A stretch of 37,960 nt of DNA from an uncultured Erysipelotrichaceae bacterium (GTDB lineage: Bacteria; Bacillota_I; Bacilli_A; Erysipelotrichales; Erysipelotrichaceae). Positions within the stretch are counted from its first letter, which is position 1. Each line of letters starts with the position of its first letter. The notes under the pieces are model-generated. The model saw only the letters and a program-made list of their open reading frames with translations. It searched no databases and was not told where the DNA came from. This document shows positions 1-7,952 of the stretch, piece by piece. Location of the stretch: NCBI GenBank assembly GCA_902761625.1, contig CACWLH010000015.1:1-37960 (forward strand), read 5' to 3'. The position numbers and the translations under genes are program-made.

Positions 1-727
1 TTTTGATTTTCAGCACTTCACCGCGGACAAGTCTTGCCATGCCGACCCAATAGAGCAGACCGAAGACAATAAAGATCGCAACCATGTTCGTGCCGAGCAG
101 TTTGACAATGGGATTGGATTTATTCAGCGTCTGGTTCAGAACAACCGACAGCAGGATAATAATCAGAACATCGGGCAGTGAATAAATAATGTCGACAATT
201 CTCATCATGATCATGTCGGTTCTGCCGCCGCGGTAGCCGCTAACAGCTCCGTAGAGAACACCGATGATCAATACGAGGATACTTGCGAACAGACCGACAG
301 TCAGCGAAACGCGGGTTCCGTAAATCACTCTGATAAAGTAATCACGGCCCAGCGAGTCGGTTCCCATGATATGCGGGAACAGTTTTGTGCCGGAAGCGAT
401 CAGCGCCTGTTCCTTTTCACTCCAGGCAAACGGCGCCAGATTGGTGATTGTCTTGTCTTTGGAACCGCCTACCTTGATGATTTCCTCATAGCCGTAAGGA
501 ACAATCTTCGGGGCGATCAGAATCAGAAGAACAATCAGGACAAGCGCGATAATCGAGCCGACCGCGAGCGGATTCTTCATCAGTTTGCGCATACCGTCCT
601 TGAAGAAGGAGGTTGATTCGCTCATGACGTCCGCCTGACGCTTTTCATCCTCACTTGCCGGCTCGAATGCGGAAGGATCGATCTGCATGGAAAGAAGATT
701 CTTTTTGGGCATATTGATTTCTGACAT
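1..727 (-). CDS. ABC transporter permease, OppC/DppC type (3' end outside window)
   Basis: Inner-membrane permease of an oligopeptide/dipeptide-type ABC importer, the partner of the OppB-like protein encoded just upstream. The start is the ATG at 727, preceded by GGAAAGGAGATC. The N-terminus is a cytoplasmic stretch of about 50 residues (MSEINMPKKNLLSMQ...), followed by a first membrane segment rich in Val, Leu and Ile. An OppC-type extracytoplasmic segment follows, containing the family motif HIMGTDSLGRD and then RVIYGTRVSLTVG. The visible end has the EAA-type loop (GLLYWVGMARLVRGEVL), where the permease contacts the ATPase. The gene is 17 nt downstream of the oppB-like stop and is surely co-transcribed with it. 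The C-terminal membrane segments lie outside the window, and so presumably do the ATPases and binding protein. The family is certain; the substrate (peptide, nickel or other) cannot be told from the permease. Confidence 0.93.
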   Translation of the reverse strand, partial: MSEINMPKKNLLSMQIDPSAFEPASEDEKRQADVMSESTSFFKDGMRKLMKNPLAVGSIIALVLIVLLILIAPKIVPYGYEEIIKVGGSKDKTITNLAPFAWSEKEQALIASGTKLFPHIMGTDSLGRDYFIRVIYGTRVSLTVGLFASILVLIIGVLYGAVSGYRGGRTDMIMMRIVDIIYSLPDVLIIILLSVVLNQTLNKSNPIVKLLGTNMVAIFIVFGLLYWVGMARLVRGEVLKIK

Positions 728-744
728 ATGTTTGATCTCCTTTC

Positions 745-1659
745 CTATGCTTCGAGCTTGATTCTCGGATCGACAACCTTATAAAGGATGTCACTGAGCA
801 GATTGCAGAAAACCATGATGATCGCAAGGAAAATGGTGGTTCCCATGATCATGGAATAGTCACGGTTGTTAATGGACTGGACAAACTGCTGGCCAAGGCC
901 GCCGATCGTAAAGATGTTTTCAATGACAAGCGAACCGGTCAGGATATACGCAAGTTCAGGTCCGAGATATGTGATGACGGGAATCAGAGCGTTTCTGAGC
1001 GCATGCTTGAAAATAACCCTTGTCATCGGCACACCCTTCGCCCTTGCGGTTCTGATATAATCCTGGCTTAATGCGTCGAGCATCGCCGTTTTTGTCAGAC
1101 GGGTGATATAAGCGGTGGGATATGCGGCAAGCGCAATGACCGGAAGCAGGAAACTCTTGCTGGAGGCATCCCAGACCGGGAACCATTTCAGCTGGATGCA
1201 GAATACGAGCAGCAGCAATGTTGCCAGCACGAAGGAAGGCATTGCCGTAAACAGCGTGGTCATGAAGACAATGATTCTGTCCGGAACACGGTTTCTGTAA
1301 AGAGCCGCGACGCAGCCGAAGACGATACCCAGAATCATCGCGACGATCAAGGCGCTTCCGCCCAGTTTGGCTGAGACTGAGAAGCAGGATTTCAGGGTGA
1401 CCGCAATCTCTCTTCCCGTCTTCATGGAAATACCGAAATCGCCGTGAAGAATATTGTTCATGTACATGATAAACTGCTGCCAGAGCGGCTTATCCAGATT
1501 GAACCTGGCTTCCAGCGCAGCCATAACCTGTGCACTGACCGCCTTTTCACTGCTGAACGGTCCGCCCGGGACGGCATTCATCAGGAAGAAAGTGATCATA
1601 CAGATCAGGAATATACTGAGCAGAGCCAGCAGAATACGTTTAACGAGATATTTTGCCAT
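745..1659 (-). CDS. ABC transporter permease, OppB/DppB type
   Basis: Integral membrane permease of 304 residues, the normal length for OppB/DppB. It begins with the typical MAKYLVKRILLALLSIF membrane segment, followed by NAVPGGPF and the conserved FNLDKPLWQQFIMYMNNILHGDFGIS region. The EAA loop is near residues 195-215 (DALSQDYIRTARAKGVPMTRVIFKHALRNA). The C-terminus carries the family signature FTIGGLGQQFVQSINNRDYSMIMG and ends KVVDPRIKLEA. It is the first gene of a minus-strand operon continuing into the OppC-type permease 17 nt downstream. A good promoter lies 55-83 nt upstream. The binding protein, often encoded upstream in such operons, is not here: the preceding gene is a STAND NTPase with its own terminator. 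Confidence 0.95.
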   Translation of the reverse strand: MAKYLVKRILLALLSIFLICMITFFLMNAVPGGPFSSEKAVSAQVMAALEARFNLDKPLWQQFIMYMNNILHGDFGISMKTGREIAVTLKSCFSVSAKLGGSALIVAMILGIVFGCVAALYRNRVPDRIIVFMTTLFTAMPSFVLATLLLLVFCIQLKWFPVWDASSKSFLLPVIALAAYPTAYITRLTKTAMLDALSQDYIRTARAKGVPMTRVIFKHALRNALIPVITYLGPELAYILTGSLVIENIFTIGGLGQQFVQSINNRDYSMIMGTTIFLAIIMVFCNLLSDILYKVVDPRIKLEA

Positions 1660-1713
1660 AATACACTCTTTCCAATCACATATCTGCCATGAAACATGCA
1701 GATAACATGTTTT

Positions 1714-1742
1714 ATTATAAAATCCGGTGTAATCATTTACAA
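1714..1742 (-). promoter_or_regulatory. Promoter of the oppB-oppC operon
   Basis: On the minus strand a TTGTAA (-35, 1737-1742) and a perfect TATAAT (-10, 1714-1719) are separated by exactly 17 bp. Transcription would start around 1707, giving a leader of roughly 50 nt before the ATG at 1659. This is the best sigma-A-type promoter in this part of the window. Confidence 0.75.
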
Positions 1743-1888
1743 CGTATCTGCTGTAATATTTTGCAAAATGTTGAAATTTTCACCAAATAATTTTCATAAA
1801 ATTTTCATTACTTGGAAAGGTGCGCGGGCATGGCATTTTCGTAATCGCACCTGAAGATAAAAAGGCAGAACTTATATACCGGGCATCT

Positions 1889-1934
1889 GAAAAACCTGTT
1901 CTGAAAGACAGGATGTCTGATTCAGAACAGGTTT
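1889..1934 (-). terminator. Intrinsic terminator of the STAND NTPase gene
   Basis: A 14-bp perfect stem (AAACCTGTTCTGAA at 1892-1905 with TTCAGAACAGGTTT at 1921-1934) is extended inside by AGACA/TGTCT. On the minus strand the hairpin runs into a short T tract (GGTTTTTC). It lies 27 nt past the stop codon at 1961 and isolates that gene from the oppB promoter. Confidence 0.85.
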
Positions 1935-1960
1935 CTGTTTGCGGATTCATATTGTTTCGC

Positions 1961-4654
1961 TCATTTCAGCTGAACCTCTTCCAGCTGCGTGAATCTGAAG
2001 GAATCAGGTGTGAACATCCTGCGCGCCGCATTGTATGCCTCTTTTTTTGTTTCCGCTGCCATTGCGGTATTGCCGAGCTTGACGCAGTTTCTGATTTTGA
2101 GCAGAAGCTGATCAAAATAAGAAGGATTGTCCGTCTGATAGAAACGCTGATATGCCTGAAGATTCTTTGCGGTTTCCGCCATGGATTCCCGATAATTGCC
2201 AAGATGATACAGAATTTCCGCTTTGCAGGAAGTGGCTCTGAGCACATCCGCGCTCATCTGCCCGTGGATTTCCATCAGCATTTCATACGCTTCCTCTGCA
2301 AGTGTGCGGGCTTTTCCATATGCCCCCTCCGCCATGTGAATCCGGGCAAGACGCAGATAGGATCCGGCCGGGGTTTTCCCATCAGCCATCAGTTCATCCT
2401 TCCATTTGCGGCCGAGCCTGACCGCTTTCTGTCCGTATTTCTTTGCTTTGCGAAGATCATCCTTGTCGCGCGTGATCTCATATTCGGTCTGATATGCCTT
2501 GGCGGTATTTTCCAGAAGGCCGCAATACATGAGTTTCTTTGCAGTGCTATCCATCGTTTGTTTTTCAAACAGTTCATTTGCATTCAGCAGCCATTTCATC
2601 GCATTTCCCAAAGATGCATTCAGCTGCGGGCTGAACAGCCATGTCCAGCCTGCACGGTAAGCGGCGCGGGCTGTCTCAAAGGCAAAGGGGCCGTCTGTCT
2701 CATACCGGTATTGATACAGCTTTTCATCCAGTTCCAATGCCTGCTGCGGATATCCGCAATAGCCCAGCAATACAGCCGCAGCCTGGATGAAGCCGACCGT
2801 GCATTGATTGATCTCACTCACAAAGGACAGAATACAGCGGCAGATGGCACAGTATTGTTCCTTCTGTTTCTTTGTCCATCCCCACGAATATTCATTGGCG
2901 ATCTCATCCGCCGCATGGTCCAGGAAGAATTGAATCTGTTCAATATTGACCGGCAGCACATGCCTGATGACACTGCCGATGACCGAATGTAGAATGATTC
3001 CGTCCGGCTGACGCATGATCCATCCTCTTCCTTCCAGATTCAGAATGCTTTTCATGGAGGAAAGCTCTGCCCATTTTCTGAAAACCATTGCCGGAACCGG
3101 TGCTTCCGGGATCAGCGAAAGCAGCTGAAGAACCGTCTTCTCCTCATTGGAGAAATCAAACAGCGGAAACATCCGGACCAGTCTCTGATAAGCCTGACCG
3201 TCTGCTTCATTCAGCATTTCATTGATGGAAACAATGCCATTCTCATATAAGGCATCCAGCATTTCACGGGCGCCCTGGCCGCTGTATTCCATATGATGGG
3301 CCAGAAGAACAACCGTATATGTATGCCCGTTGACCGCCCTGAGCAGCTCGTCCAGACCGGGATCATCCTTCCTGACGACATATCCGCGGTAGTTGTTCAT
3401 GAAGATGGTTCTGAGCGCATCCATATCATTCACCGCTGAAACGATGATTGTCGCAAATCTTGCCGAATAATCATACTGGGTTGTGATCAGCACCCGGTAT
3501 CTGCCATTGAGGAACTCATCGAGATCCTCATCATTTTCCGTATTGAAGTTATCCAGAATGATCAATGTTTTCTCATCTGAAGCGCTTTTGATGATATCCA
3601 GTTTTCTTCTGAAATATGATTCATCACTTTCTATGACGTTTCCGTCATTCAGTCTTTTCACCGGCGGACGTGTTTCAAAAGGCATTTCGGAAATCACCAG
3701 ATCTTCGAGACTGCCGTTATAAACCGCATAGATCATGCGGTCATACTGATCACGGTGCTCTGCCGCATATTGTTTTGCGGTTTCCGTCTTGCCGATGCCG
3801 CTGATGCCCTTAAGACAGACAATCCGGTTGCCGCGTGAAAACAGCCGGTCAATCTCTGCCAGGATATCATCCCGTCCGCAGAAGCCGGGAACCCCGATCA
3901 CGCCGGGAGACGGAACCAGTTCGTATACAGAACTGTCTTTCTGAGCATCATCAGATTCCGTTTTGGTATATTTCTTCAGGAGCTTTTGTGAAGAATTGCC
4001 AAGCAATGAGGAAAGACACATCCACGCAAACAGACAGCGGTAATCCTGATTCTTCGCAAACGTATTCAGCTGTGCGAGGATTTCCTGATAGATGGTCCGT
4101 TCGAAGGTAAACCCGTCCGGTCTTTCCTGTGTACAGAAAAGGACTGTCTTTTCCTGACCGCATGCCGTGAGTATTTTCAGCAGGTATCTGTCCATGCTCT
4201 CCTTCTGATCCTGATCAAGGCTGTCATACATCTGTGCAAGATGCGAGAAAATGAAGGTGAACGATCCTTCATCCGCAGCCAGATCAACCGCCGCCCTTCT
4301 GATCATATTGCGGGCAGCCAGATAATTCTTGTATCCTGTCTCACTCCGTCTGTTGCCCAGCAGACAGTCTTCAATTCCGTTGATTTTCTGTTTATAAGGT
4401 CCCCAGTTGGAAAGAACGCCCATCTTTCTCGGAGCGAGAATACAGCAGGTTTCATAATCATATTCGGCTTCTTTTTCATCAGTCAGTTCTTTCACGAAAA
4501 GACCAGGAAAAAAACTGTCAATGACCTGCAGCTTTGAAAGCTGGATCACGGACGTGTTTTCCATTCTGAGAGAGCCGCCGAGGTCCAGATATTTCTTTGC
4601 GAAATTGATCATCCGCAGCGGAAACAGATCATTATAAAACAGCCGAAATGCCAT
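1961..4654 (-). CDS. STAND-class NTPase (NB-ARC-like) with unknown N-terminal domain and helical TPR-like C-terminus
   Basis: Large 897-residue regulatory ATPase. Residues 1-240 match no family I know and are a likely effector or signalling domain. The NTPase core begins with an NB-ARC-type GxPGFCGRDD lead. Walker A is GISGIGKT (about 283-290), Walker B is LIILDNF (about 363-370), and a sensor-like strand (RVLITTQYD) follows. After a winged-helix-like segment, residues from about 620 to the end are helical repeats with TPR-type spacing (LARIHMAEGAYGKARTLAEEAYEM; ILYHLGNYRESMAETAKNLQAY). I chose the ATG at 4654 because GGGGA lies 7 nt upstream; a TTG six codons earlier is possible. It is monocistronic, with its own terminator and dyad-rich upstream region. 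STAND proteins act as ligand-triggered switches in transcription control, cell death or phage defence. Nothing in the neighbourhood identifies which applies. Confidence 0.85.
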   Translation of the reverse strand: MAFRLFYNDLFPLRMINFAKKYLDLGGSLRMENTSVIQLSKLQVIDSFFPGLFVKELTDEKEAEYDYETCCILAPRKMGVLSNWGPYKQKINGIEDCLLGNRRSETGYKNYLAARNMIRRAAVDLAADEGSFTFIFSHLAQMYDSLDQDQKESMDRYLLKILTACGQEKTVLFCTQERPDGFTFERTIYQEILAQLNTFAKNQDYRCLFAWMCLSSLLGNSSQKLLKKYTKTESDDAQKDSSVYELVPSPGVIGVPGFCGRDDILAEIDRLFSRGNRIVCLKGISGIGKTETAKQYAAEHRDQYDRMIYAVYNGSLEDLVISEMPFETRPPVKRLNDGNVIESDESYFRRKLDIIKSASDEKTLIILDNFNTENDEDLDEFLNGRYRVLITTQYDYSARFATIIVSAVNDMDALRTIFMNNYRGYVVRKDDPGLDELLRAVNGHTYTVVLLAHHMEYSGQGAREMLDALYENGIVSINEMLNEADGQAYQRLVRMFPLFDFSNEEKTVLQLLSLIPEAPVPAMVFRKWAELSSMKSILNLEGRGWIMRQPDGIILHSVIGSVIRHVLPVNIEQIQFFLDHAADEIANEYSWGWTKKQKEQYCAICRCILSFVSEINQCTVGFIQAAAVLLGYCGYPQQALELDEKLYQYRYETDGPFAFETARAAYRAGWTWLFSPQLNASLGNAMKWLLNANELFEKQTMDSTAKKLMYCGLLENTAKAYQTEYEITRDKDDLRKAKKYGQKAVRLGRKWKDELMADGKTPAGSYLRLARIHMAEGAYGKARTLAEEAYEMLMEIHGQMSADVLRATSCKAEILYHLGNYRESMAETAKNLQAYQRFYQTDNPSYFDQLLLKIRNCVKLGNTAMAAETKKEAYNAARRMFTPDSFRFTQLEEVQLK

Positions 4655-4691
4655 GAATTTTTCCCCATTCAAAATATATCATGGGAGCCAA

Positions 4692-4776
4692 TTGACTTTT
4701 TTGGCAAGTCAAAAAGAGGTATATACAAAAATGTATATACGTATGTAGATACACACAGCACGATTTTTAAAGTAAA
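4692..4776 (-). promoter_or_regulatory. Upstream region of the STAND gene: two perfect dyads and a weak promoter
   Basis: Two inverted repeats sit within 90 bp of the ATG at 4654. The first has arms TTGACTT (4692-4698) and AAGTCAA (4706-4712). The second is a 22-bp perfect dyad with arms GTATATACA (4719-4727) and TGTATATAC (4732-4740). A weak minus-strand promoter, TTTACT (4771-4776) and TGTATC (4748-4753) with 17 bp spacing, would place both dyads downstream of the start site, as expected for repressor operators. The dyads are seen directly; the operator role is inferred. Confidence 0.45.
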
Positions 4777-4820
4777 CTACCTATAAGGATAGGCATGCAT
4801 AGCCTGTAAACTGCTGGGGG

Positions 4821-4858
4821 AATCCTCTTTCTTCATCCTGTGAAGAAGGGGGATTTTT
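4821..4858 (+). terminator. Strong plus-strand intrinsic terminator with no gene before it
   Basis: A 15-bp stem with two G-U pairs joins 4821-4835 and 4841-4855 (core TTTCTTCA/TGAAGAA), with a 5-nt loop TCCTG and a T tract at 4855-4858. The T tract is only on the plus strand. No plus-strand gene lies upstream in the window, so this may end a leader RNA or small RNA ahead of the DUF4037 gene, or be left over from a lost gene. Confidence 0.7.
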
Positions 4859-5065
4859 GGTTTGGCGCAACCGGAAAAAAGGTGCCGCTTTCCTGCAGCA
4901 CCTTCATCAGTTTCTTTCTGTTTATTTTTGGATAAGAATCTTCCATAAGGAAACCGGGATGTCTCCCCTTGCCTGGCGCAAGGCGCACCGTTAAATAGAT
5001 ACGGAAATGATTCAGGCTTTCCAATATAATGAACATGATGATATTTCTGAAAGAGAGAATGGCCA
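4859..5065 (+). other. Leader of the DUF4037 gene: hairpin and candidate -10
   Basis: No credible coding sequence is present. A 7-bp hairpin (AAGGTGC at 4879-4885 with GCACCTT at 4898-4904) is followed by a T-rich stretch and could be a second weak terminator. A perfect TATAAT at 5025-5030 lies 36 nt before the ATG at 5066 but has no recognisable -35 at the right distance. Translation is led by AAGAGAG at about 5050-5056. Confidence 0.35.
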
Positions 5066-6007
5066 ATGAACAATGTCATTGAGAAAAACAGACGCTTTTA
5101 TGAGCAGTATGTCAAAGATCTGATCCACAGCAGATTTGCGGAATATGAAAACCGGATCGCCGTCGGCATTGCCGGGGAAGGATCGGACTGCTTCGGATAT
5201 GATGATGAGATCTCAAGAGATCATGATTTCGGAACCGGAGTCTGTCTCTGGGTCAATGATGAGGATATGGAGGAATTCGGCTATCTGCTGTCCATTGCCT
5301 ACAATGAACTGGTGGATTCCGTGGAACGCTCCTATTATACCGACCGTCTTCGTGAAAGAAGAGGCGTCATGACAATCCATGATTTCTATTCCGATATTCT
5401 GCAGATCGACTGCGACACAAAACATTGCACAATGAGTGAGGAAAAGTGGCTGAAGCTGGATCACTCCTGTCTGAAAACCGCTGTCAACGGGGAAGTCTTC
5501 CGCGATGATCCGGGTGAATTCAGCGCCTTCCGCAATCTTCTGCTTGATTATTATCCTGATAAAATCTGGCGGAACAGAATTGCACACCAATTGCATTTAT
5601 ACGCTTCCGCTCTGCAGGTCAACTATGCCCGCTGCATGAGCCGCAATGACATCGTGGCCGCCGAACTATGCCGTTCAAAGGGACTGACCTCTGCCATGGA
5701 GCTGTTTTTCCTGCTGAAAAGAGAATATCCGCCCTATTACAAATGGACATACCGGGCACTTTGCGAAATGGATGAAGAAGGCGCCTTCAGTGACAGAATC
5801 CGCCAGCTGGCATCCGAAAAAATCAATCCGGACGCATGGATTTCAACCCGCTATCATCCCAACCGGCAGAACTATAAGGATCATATCGTCTGCTTAAGCG
5901 AGGAGATCGCGTCATTGCTGGAAGAACTGCTGGAAGAAAGAGATATGATCCGGATTCACAGCCGCTATATGGAAATGCATGTGAATGATGTGCTGAATGG
6001 AAAATGA
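5066..6007 (+). CDS. DUF4037 domain protein, nucleotidyltransferase-like
   Basis: A 313-residue soluble protein. Its N-terminal third carries the DUF4037/nucleotidyltransferase-fold signature: VGIAGEGSDCFGYDDEISRD followed by HDFG, i.e. a G-S helix followed by closely spaced acidic residues that would bind metal. A helical C-terminal half with conserved aromatic and basic residues (KIWRNRIAHQLHLYASALQ) follows, as in the family. The start at 5066 has a modest purine-rich site. It is a single-gene unit between the hairpin-rich leader and a bidirectional terminator. Some nucleotidyltransferase-fold proteins modify antibiotics, tRNA or protein partners (toxin-antitoxin MNT type), but the substrate of this family is not known to me and no toxin partner is next to it. 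Confidence 0.8.
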   Translation: MNNVIEKNRRFYEQYVKDLIHSRFAEYENRIAVGIAGEGSDCFGYDDEISRDHDFGTGVCLWVNDEDMEEFGYLLSIAYNELVDSVERSYYTDRLRERRGVMTIHDFYSDILQIDCDTKHCTMSEEKWLKLDHSCLKTAVNGEVFRDDPGEFSAFRNLLLDYYPDKIWRNRIAHQLHLYASALQVNYARCMSRNDIVAAELCRSKGLTSAMELFFLLKREYPPYYKWTYRALCEMDEEGAFSDRIRQLASEKINPDAWISTRYHPNRQNYKDHIVCLSEEIASLLEELLEERDMIRIHSRYMEMHVNDVLNGK

Positions 6008-6013
6008 ATACTT

Positions 6014-6039
6014 TAAAAGGACCGGGTACGGTCCTTTTA
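6014..6039. terminator. Bidirectional terminator between DUF4037 and aspartase genes
   Basis: Perfect hairpin TAAAAGGACCG/CGGTCCTTTTA with a GGTA loop, starting 7 nt after the stop at 6007 and ending 21 nt from the aspartase stop at 6061. A/T tracts flank both sides, so it can serve both converging genes. Confidence 0.85.
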
Positions 6040-6060
6040 GTTATTCTCTTCAATGAGATT

Positions 6061-7437
6061 TCAGTCTTCCTTCTTCTTAAGACAGCCGCTGACGATTTCC
6101 TCAAGCTGTTCCCGCGGGATATTGAGTTCCTTTTCTGCCACTTCGAGCACGGTCTTGTGTTCCTTCTGGGCAATCTTGACGATGTCGGTTGCCCTTTCAT
6201 AGCCGAAGTCCGGACACAGCGCCGTCGCGATGACAGTCGATTTCATTAACAGTTCACGGCAGTGATCCACATCGACGAAAATGCCTTCCACACATCTCTG
6301 ACGGAATGTGTCCGCCGCATGGGTCAGCACGCCGAGCGACTGGAACAGGCAGAAGAAGATCACCGGTTCAAATGCATTCAGCTCCAGCTGACCGGCTTCT
6401 ACCGCCATCGAAATGGTCACATCATTGCCGGCGACAAGGAACGCCGCCTGGGTGACGACTTCGGGAATGACCGGATTGATCTTGCCCGGCATGATCGAAC
6501 TTCCCGGCTGACGGGCAGGCAATTGAAGCTCTTCAATACCGCCGCAGGGACCGCTGGAAAGCAGACGCATGTCATTGGCGATCTTGGACATCACAAGCGC
6601 ACAGTTTTTGATCGCCGATGAAACAGCCGCGAAGCTGTCGGCATTCTGGGTGGCATCGATCAGATTGTCAGCCATTTTCACCGGCTGGCCGATCAGGTCC
6701 GCTAAGATTTCCACAACACAGTTCAGATATCCTTCGGAAGCGTTGATGCTGGTGCCAATGGCAGTCGCGCCAAGGTTCAGATCAAACAGTTCATTGCGGC
6801 TTCTCAGAATACGGTTCTGGCATCTGCGCAATGCGTTGGCATGAGCCTTGAATTCCTGACCCACATACATCGGTACGGCATCCTGCAGCTGGGTGCGTCC
6901 CAGTTTCAGGACTGATTCATATTCTTTTGCCTTTTTCTCAAATGCCCGGATCAGACCTTCCAGAGCAGCCATCAGATTATCAATCATTCTGAGCGCTGTC
7001 AGCTTGCCGGCCGTCGGGAACACGTCATTGGTGGACTGGGCCATGTTCACATGGTCATTGGGATGAACCCGTCCGTCTCCCTTTGTGCCGCCGAGGATTT
7101 CACAGGCGCGGTTGGCGATGACTTCATTTGCATTCATATTGGCGGAAGTTCCGGCACCGCCCTGGATCGGATCCACGATGAACTGGTCTCTGAGCTTTCC
7201 GCTCAGGATCTCATCACAGGCACGGATGATCGCTGAGGCGATTTCCGGTTCCAGATCTCCCGCTTTCTGATTGGCGATGGCGGCCGCTTTTTTGATGACC
7301 GTCAGACTTTCAATCATATACGGGTTCATGGTCTGGCCGGTAATCGGGAAATTCTCCCGTGCACGCTCAGACTGAACGCCATAATAAACATTGTCAGGCA
7401 AGCTGACATTTCCGATTGAATCATGTTCGATTCTCAT
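6061..7437 (-). CDS. aspA: Aspartate ammonia-lyase (aspartase)
   Basis: Cytoplasmic enzyme converting L-aspartate reversibly to fumarate and ammonia. It is a 458-residue member of the aspartase/fumarase superfamily. The superfamily signature GSSIMPGKINPVIPE is at about 312-326, with catalytic Ser313 on its flexible loop. RTQLQDAVP (181-189) is the aspartase form, where class II fumarases have THLQDATP. GGAGTSANMNANEVIANRA and HPNDHVNMAQSTNDVFPTA are the substrate-binding segments. I chose the ATG at 7437 because GAGGG lies just upstream and the protein then begins MRIEHDSIGNVSLP, the usual N-terminus. A dyad and a TATAAT lie upstream. Downstream it shares a bidirectional terminator. The next minus-strand genes upstream, a GltS-type carrier and an RraA-like enzyme, also handle acidic metabolites, but they are a separate transcription unit. 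Confidence 0.96.
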   Translation of the reverse strand: MRIEHDSIGNVSLPDNVYYGVQSERARENFPITGQTMNPYMIESLTVIKKAAAIANQKAGDLEPEIASAIIRACDEILSGKLRDQFIVDPIQGGAGTSANMNANEVIANRACEILGGTKGDGRVHPNDHVNMAQSTNDVFPTAGKLTALRMIDNLMAALEGLIRAFEKKAKEYESVLKLGRTQLQDAVPMYVGQEFKAHANALRRCQNRILRSRNELFDLNLGATAIGTSINASEGYLNCVVEILADLIGQPVKMADNLIDATQNADSFAAVSSAIKNCALVMSKIANDMRLLSSGPCGGIEELQLPARQPGSSIMPGKINPVIPEVVTQAAFLVAGNDVTISMAVEAGQLELNAFEPVIFFCLFQSLGVLTHAADTFRQRCVEGIFVDVDHCRELLMKSTVIATALCPDFGYERATDIVKIAQKEHKTVLEVAEKELNIPREQLEEIVSGCLKKKED

Positions 7438-7469
7438 ACAATTATTCCCTCTTCTCTGGTATTTTTTGT

Positions 7470-7511
7470 GATACCGCATTTGTGTCACGGTATCGCACCG
7501 TCTTCATTATA
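7470..7511 (-). promoter_or_regulatory. Aspartase promoter with downstream dyad
   Basis: A perfect TATAAT lies on the minus strand at 7506-7511, with no good -35. Between it and the start codon is an inverted repeat, GATACCG (7470-7476) and CGGTATC (7488-7494), in the position expected for a repressor operator. The dyad is directly visible; the regulator is unknown. Confidence 0.45.
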
Positions 7512-7590
7512 GTCCATTCCCGAAACTTTTTTCTCTTTCTTTTTGTTTCTGATTCAGAGACATTTCCGATGATTTGTATTTTAATGGTGA

Positions 7591-7785
7591 GATTCCTTTC
7601 ATCTTTCTGAACTGCCGGCTGAAGACCCTGAACCGGAAAAGGAACCCGCTGAGGATGAAACACCTGCGGAAGAGCCGGGTGATACAGACGAAGAGACACC
7701 GGAAGATGGCGTAACCGCATTCTTCCGCCGCGCAGGCCGGATTCTTCTCTTCAGAAGAGCGATGGCAGATGTTCAAAGATGCTGA
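7591..7785 (+). pseudogene. Tail of a decayed gene (acidic Pro/Glu-rich linker plus basic end)
   Basis: One plus-strand frame stays open for 64 codons and reads as protein-like sequence: ELPAEDPEPEKEPAEDETP, then EEPGDTDEETPEDG, then a basic end VTAFFRRAGRILLFRRAM, stop at 7783-7785. It has no ATG or ribosome binding site, and a stop at 7588 cuts it off upstream. The low-complexity acidic linker is not expected by chance in this non-repetitive DNA, and a good plus-strand terminator follows at 7860. I read it as the 3' relic of a deleted gene. The product is unknown; Pro/Glu-rich linkers occur in membrane and envelope proteins. Confidence 0.4.
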
Positions 7786-7859
7786 TCGGTTTGCCTGTAA
7801 ACGGAAACTTTACACGTTCATGCAATACATGAACCGATAACGGAAAACTGTTTCTCCCG

Positions 7860-7887
7860 GGGTGCTGCAATATGCGGCATCCTTTTT
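7860..7887 (+). terminator. Plus-strand terminator after the decayed gene tail
   Basis: Stem GGGTGCTGC (7860-7868) with GCGGCATCC (7874-7882), loop AATAT, followed by five T. It has no intact plus-strand gene in front, only the relic frame ending at 7785, which it probably once terminated. Confidence 0.7.
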
Positions 7888-7921
7888 CGGCGCACATCCG
7901 TACAGCATCAGAACATCATGC

Positions 7922-7946
7922 AAAAAGCCCCGCTTTGTGCAGGGCT
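7922..7946 (-). terminator. Terminator of the gltS/rraA-like operon
   Basis: On the minus strand AGCCC...GGGCT forms a stem with a loop of about 11 nt, then TTTTTG. It lies 7 nt past the RraA-like stop codon at 7953. Confidence 0.75.
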
Positions 7947-7952
7947 GAATCA

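Noticed and set aside
1820..2992. Long open frame of 390 codons on the plus strand
   Set aside because: It lies antisense to the STAND NTPase, whose frame shows Walker motifs and helical repeats; the plus-strand translation is Cys/Ile/Phe-rich, has no motif and no ribosome site.
4860..5060. T-box or other riboswitch ahead of the DUF4037 gene
   Set aside because: No T-box sequence (AGGGTGGNACCGCG) and no aptamer core I know; only simple hairpins are visible.
4777..5079. 100-codon minus-strand frame before the DUF4037 gene
   Set aside because: No ribosome site, it overlaps the terminator hairpin and the DUF4037 promoter region, and its composition is not protein-like.
7416..7776. Short minus- and plus-strand frames between aspartase and the terminator at 7860
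   Set aside because: They lack ribosome sites, overlap the aspA promoter region and read as Arg/Phe/Cys-rich noise. Only the plus-strand frame at 7591-7785 looks protein-like.
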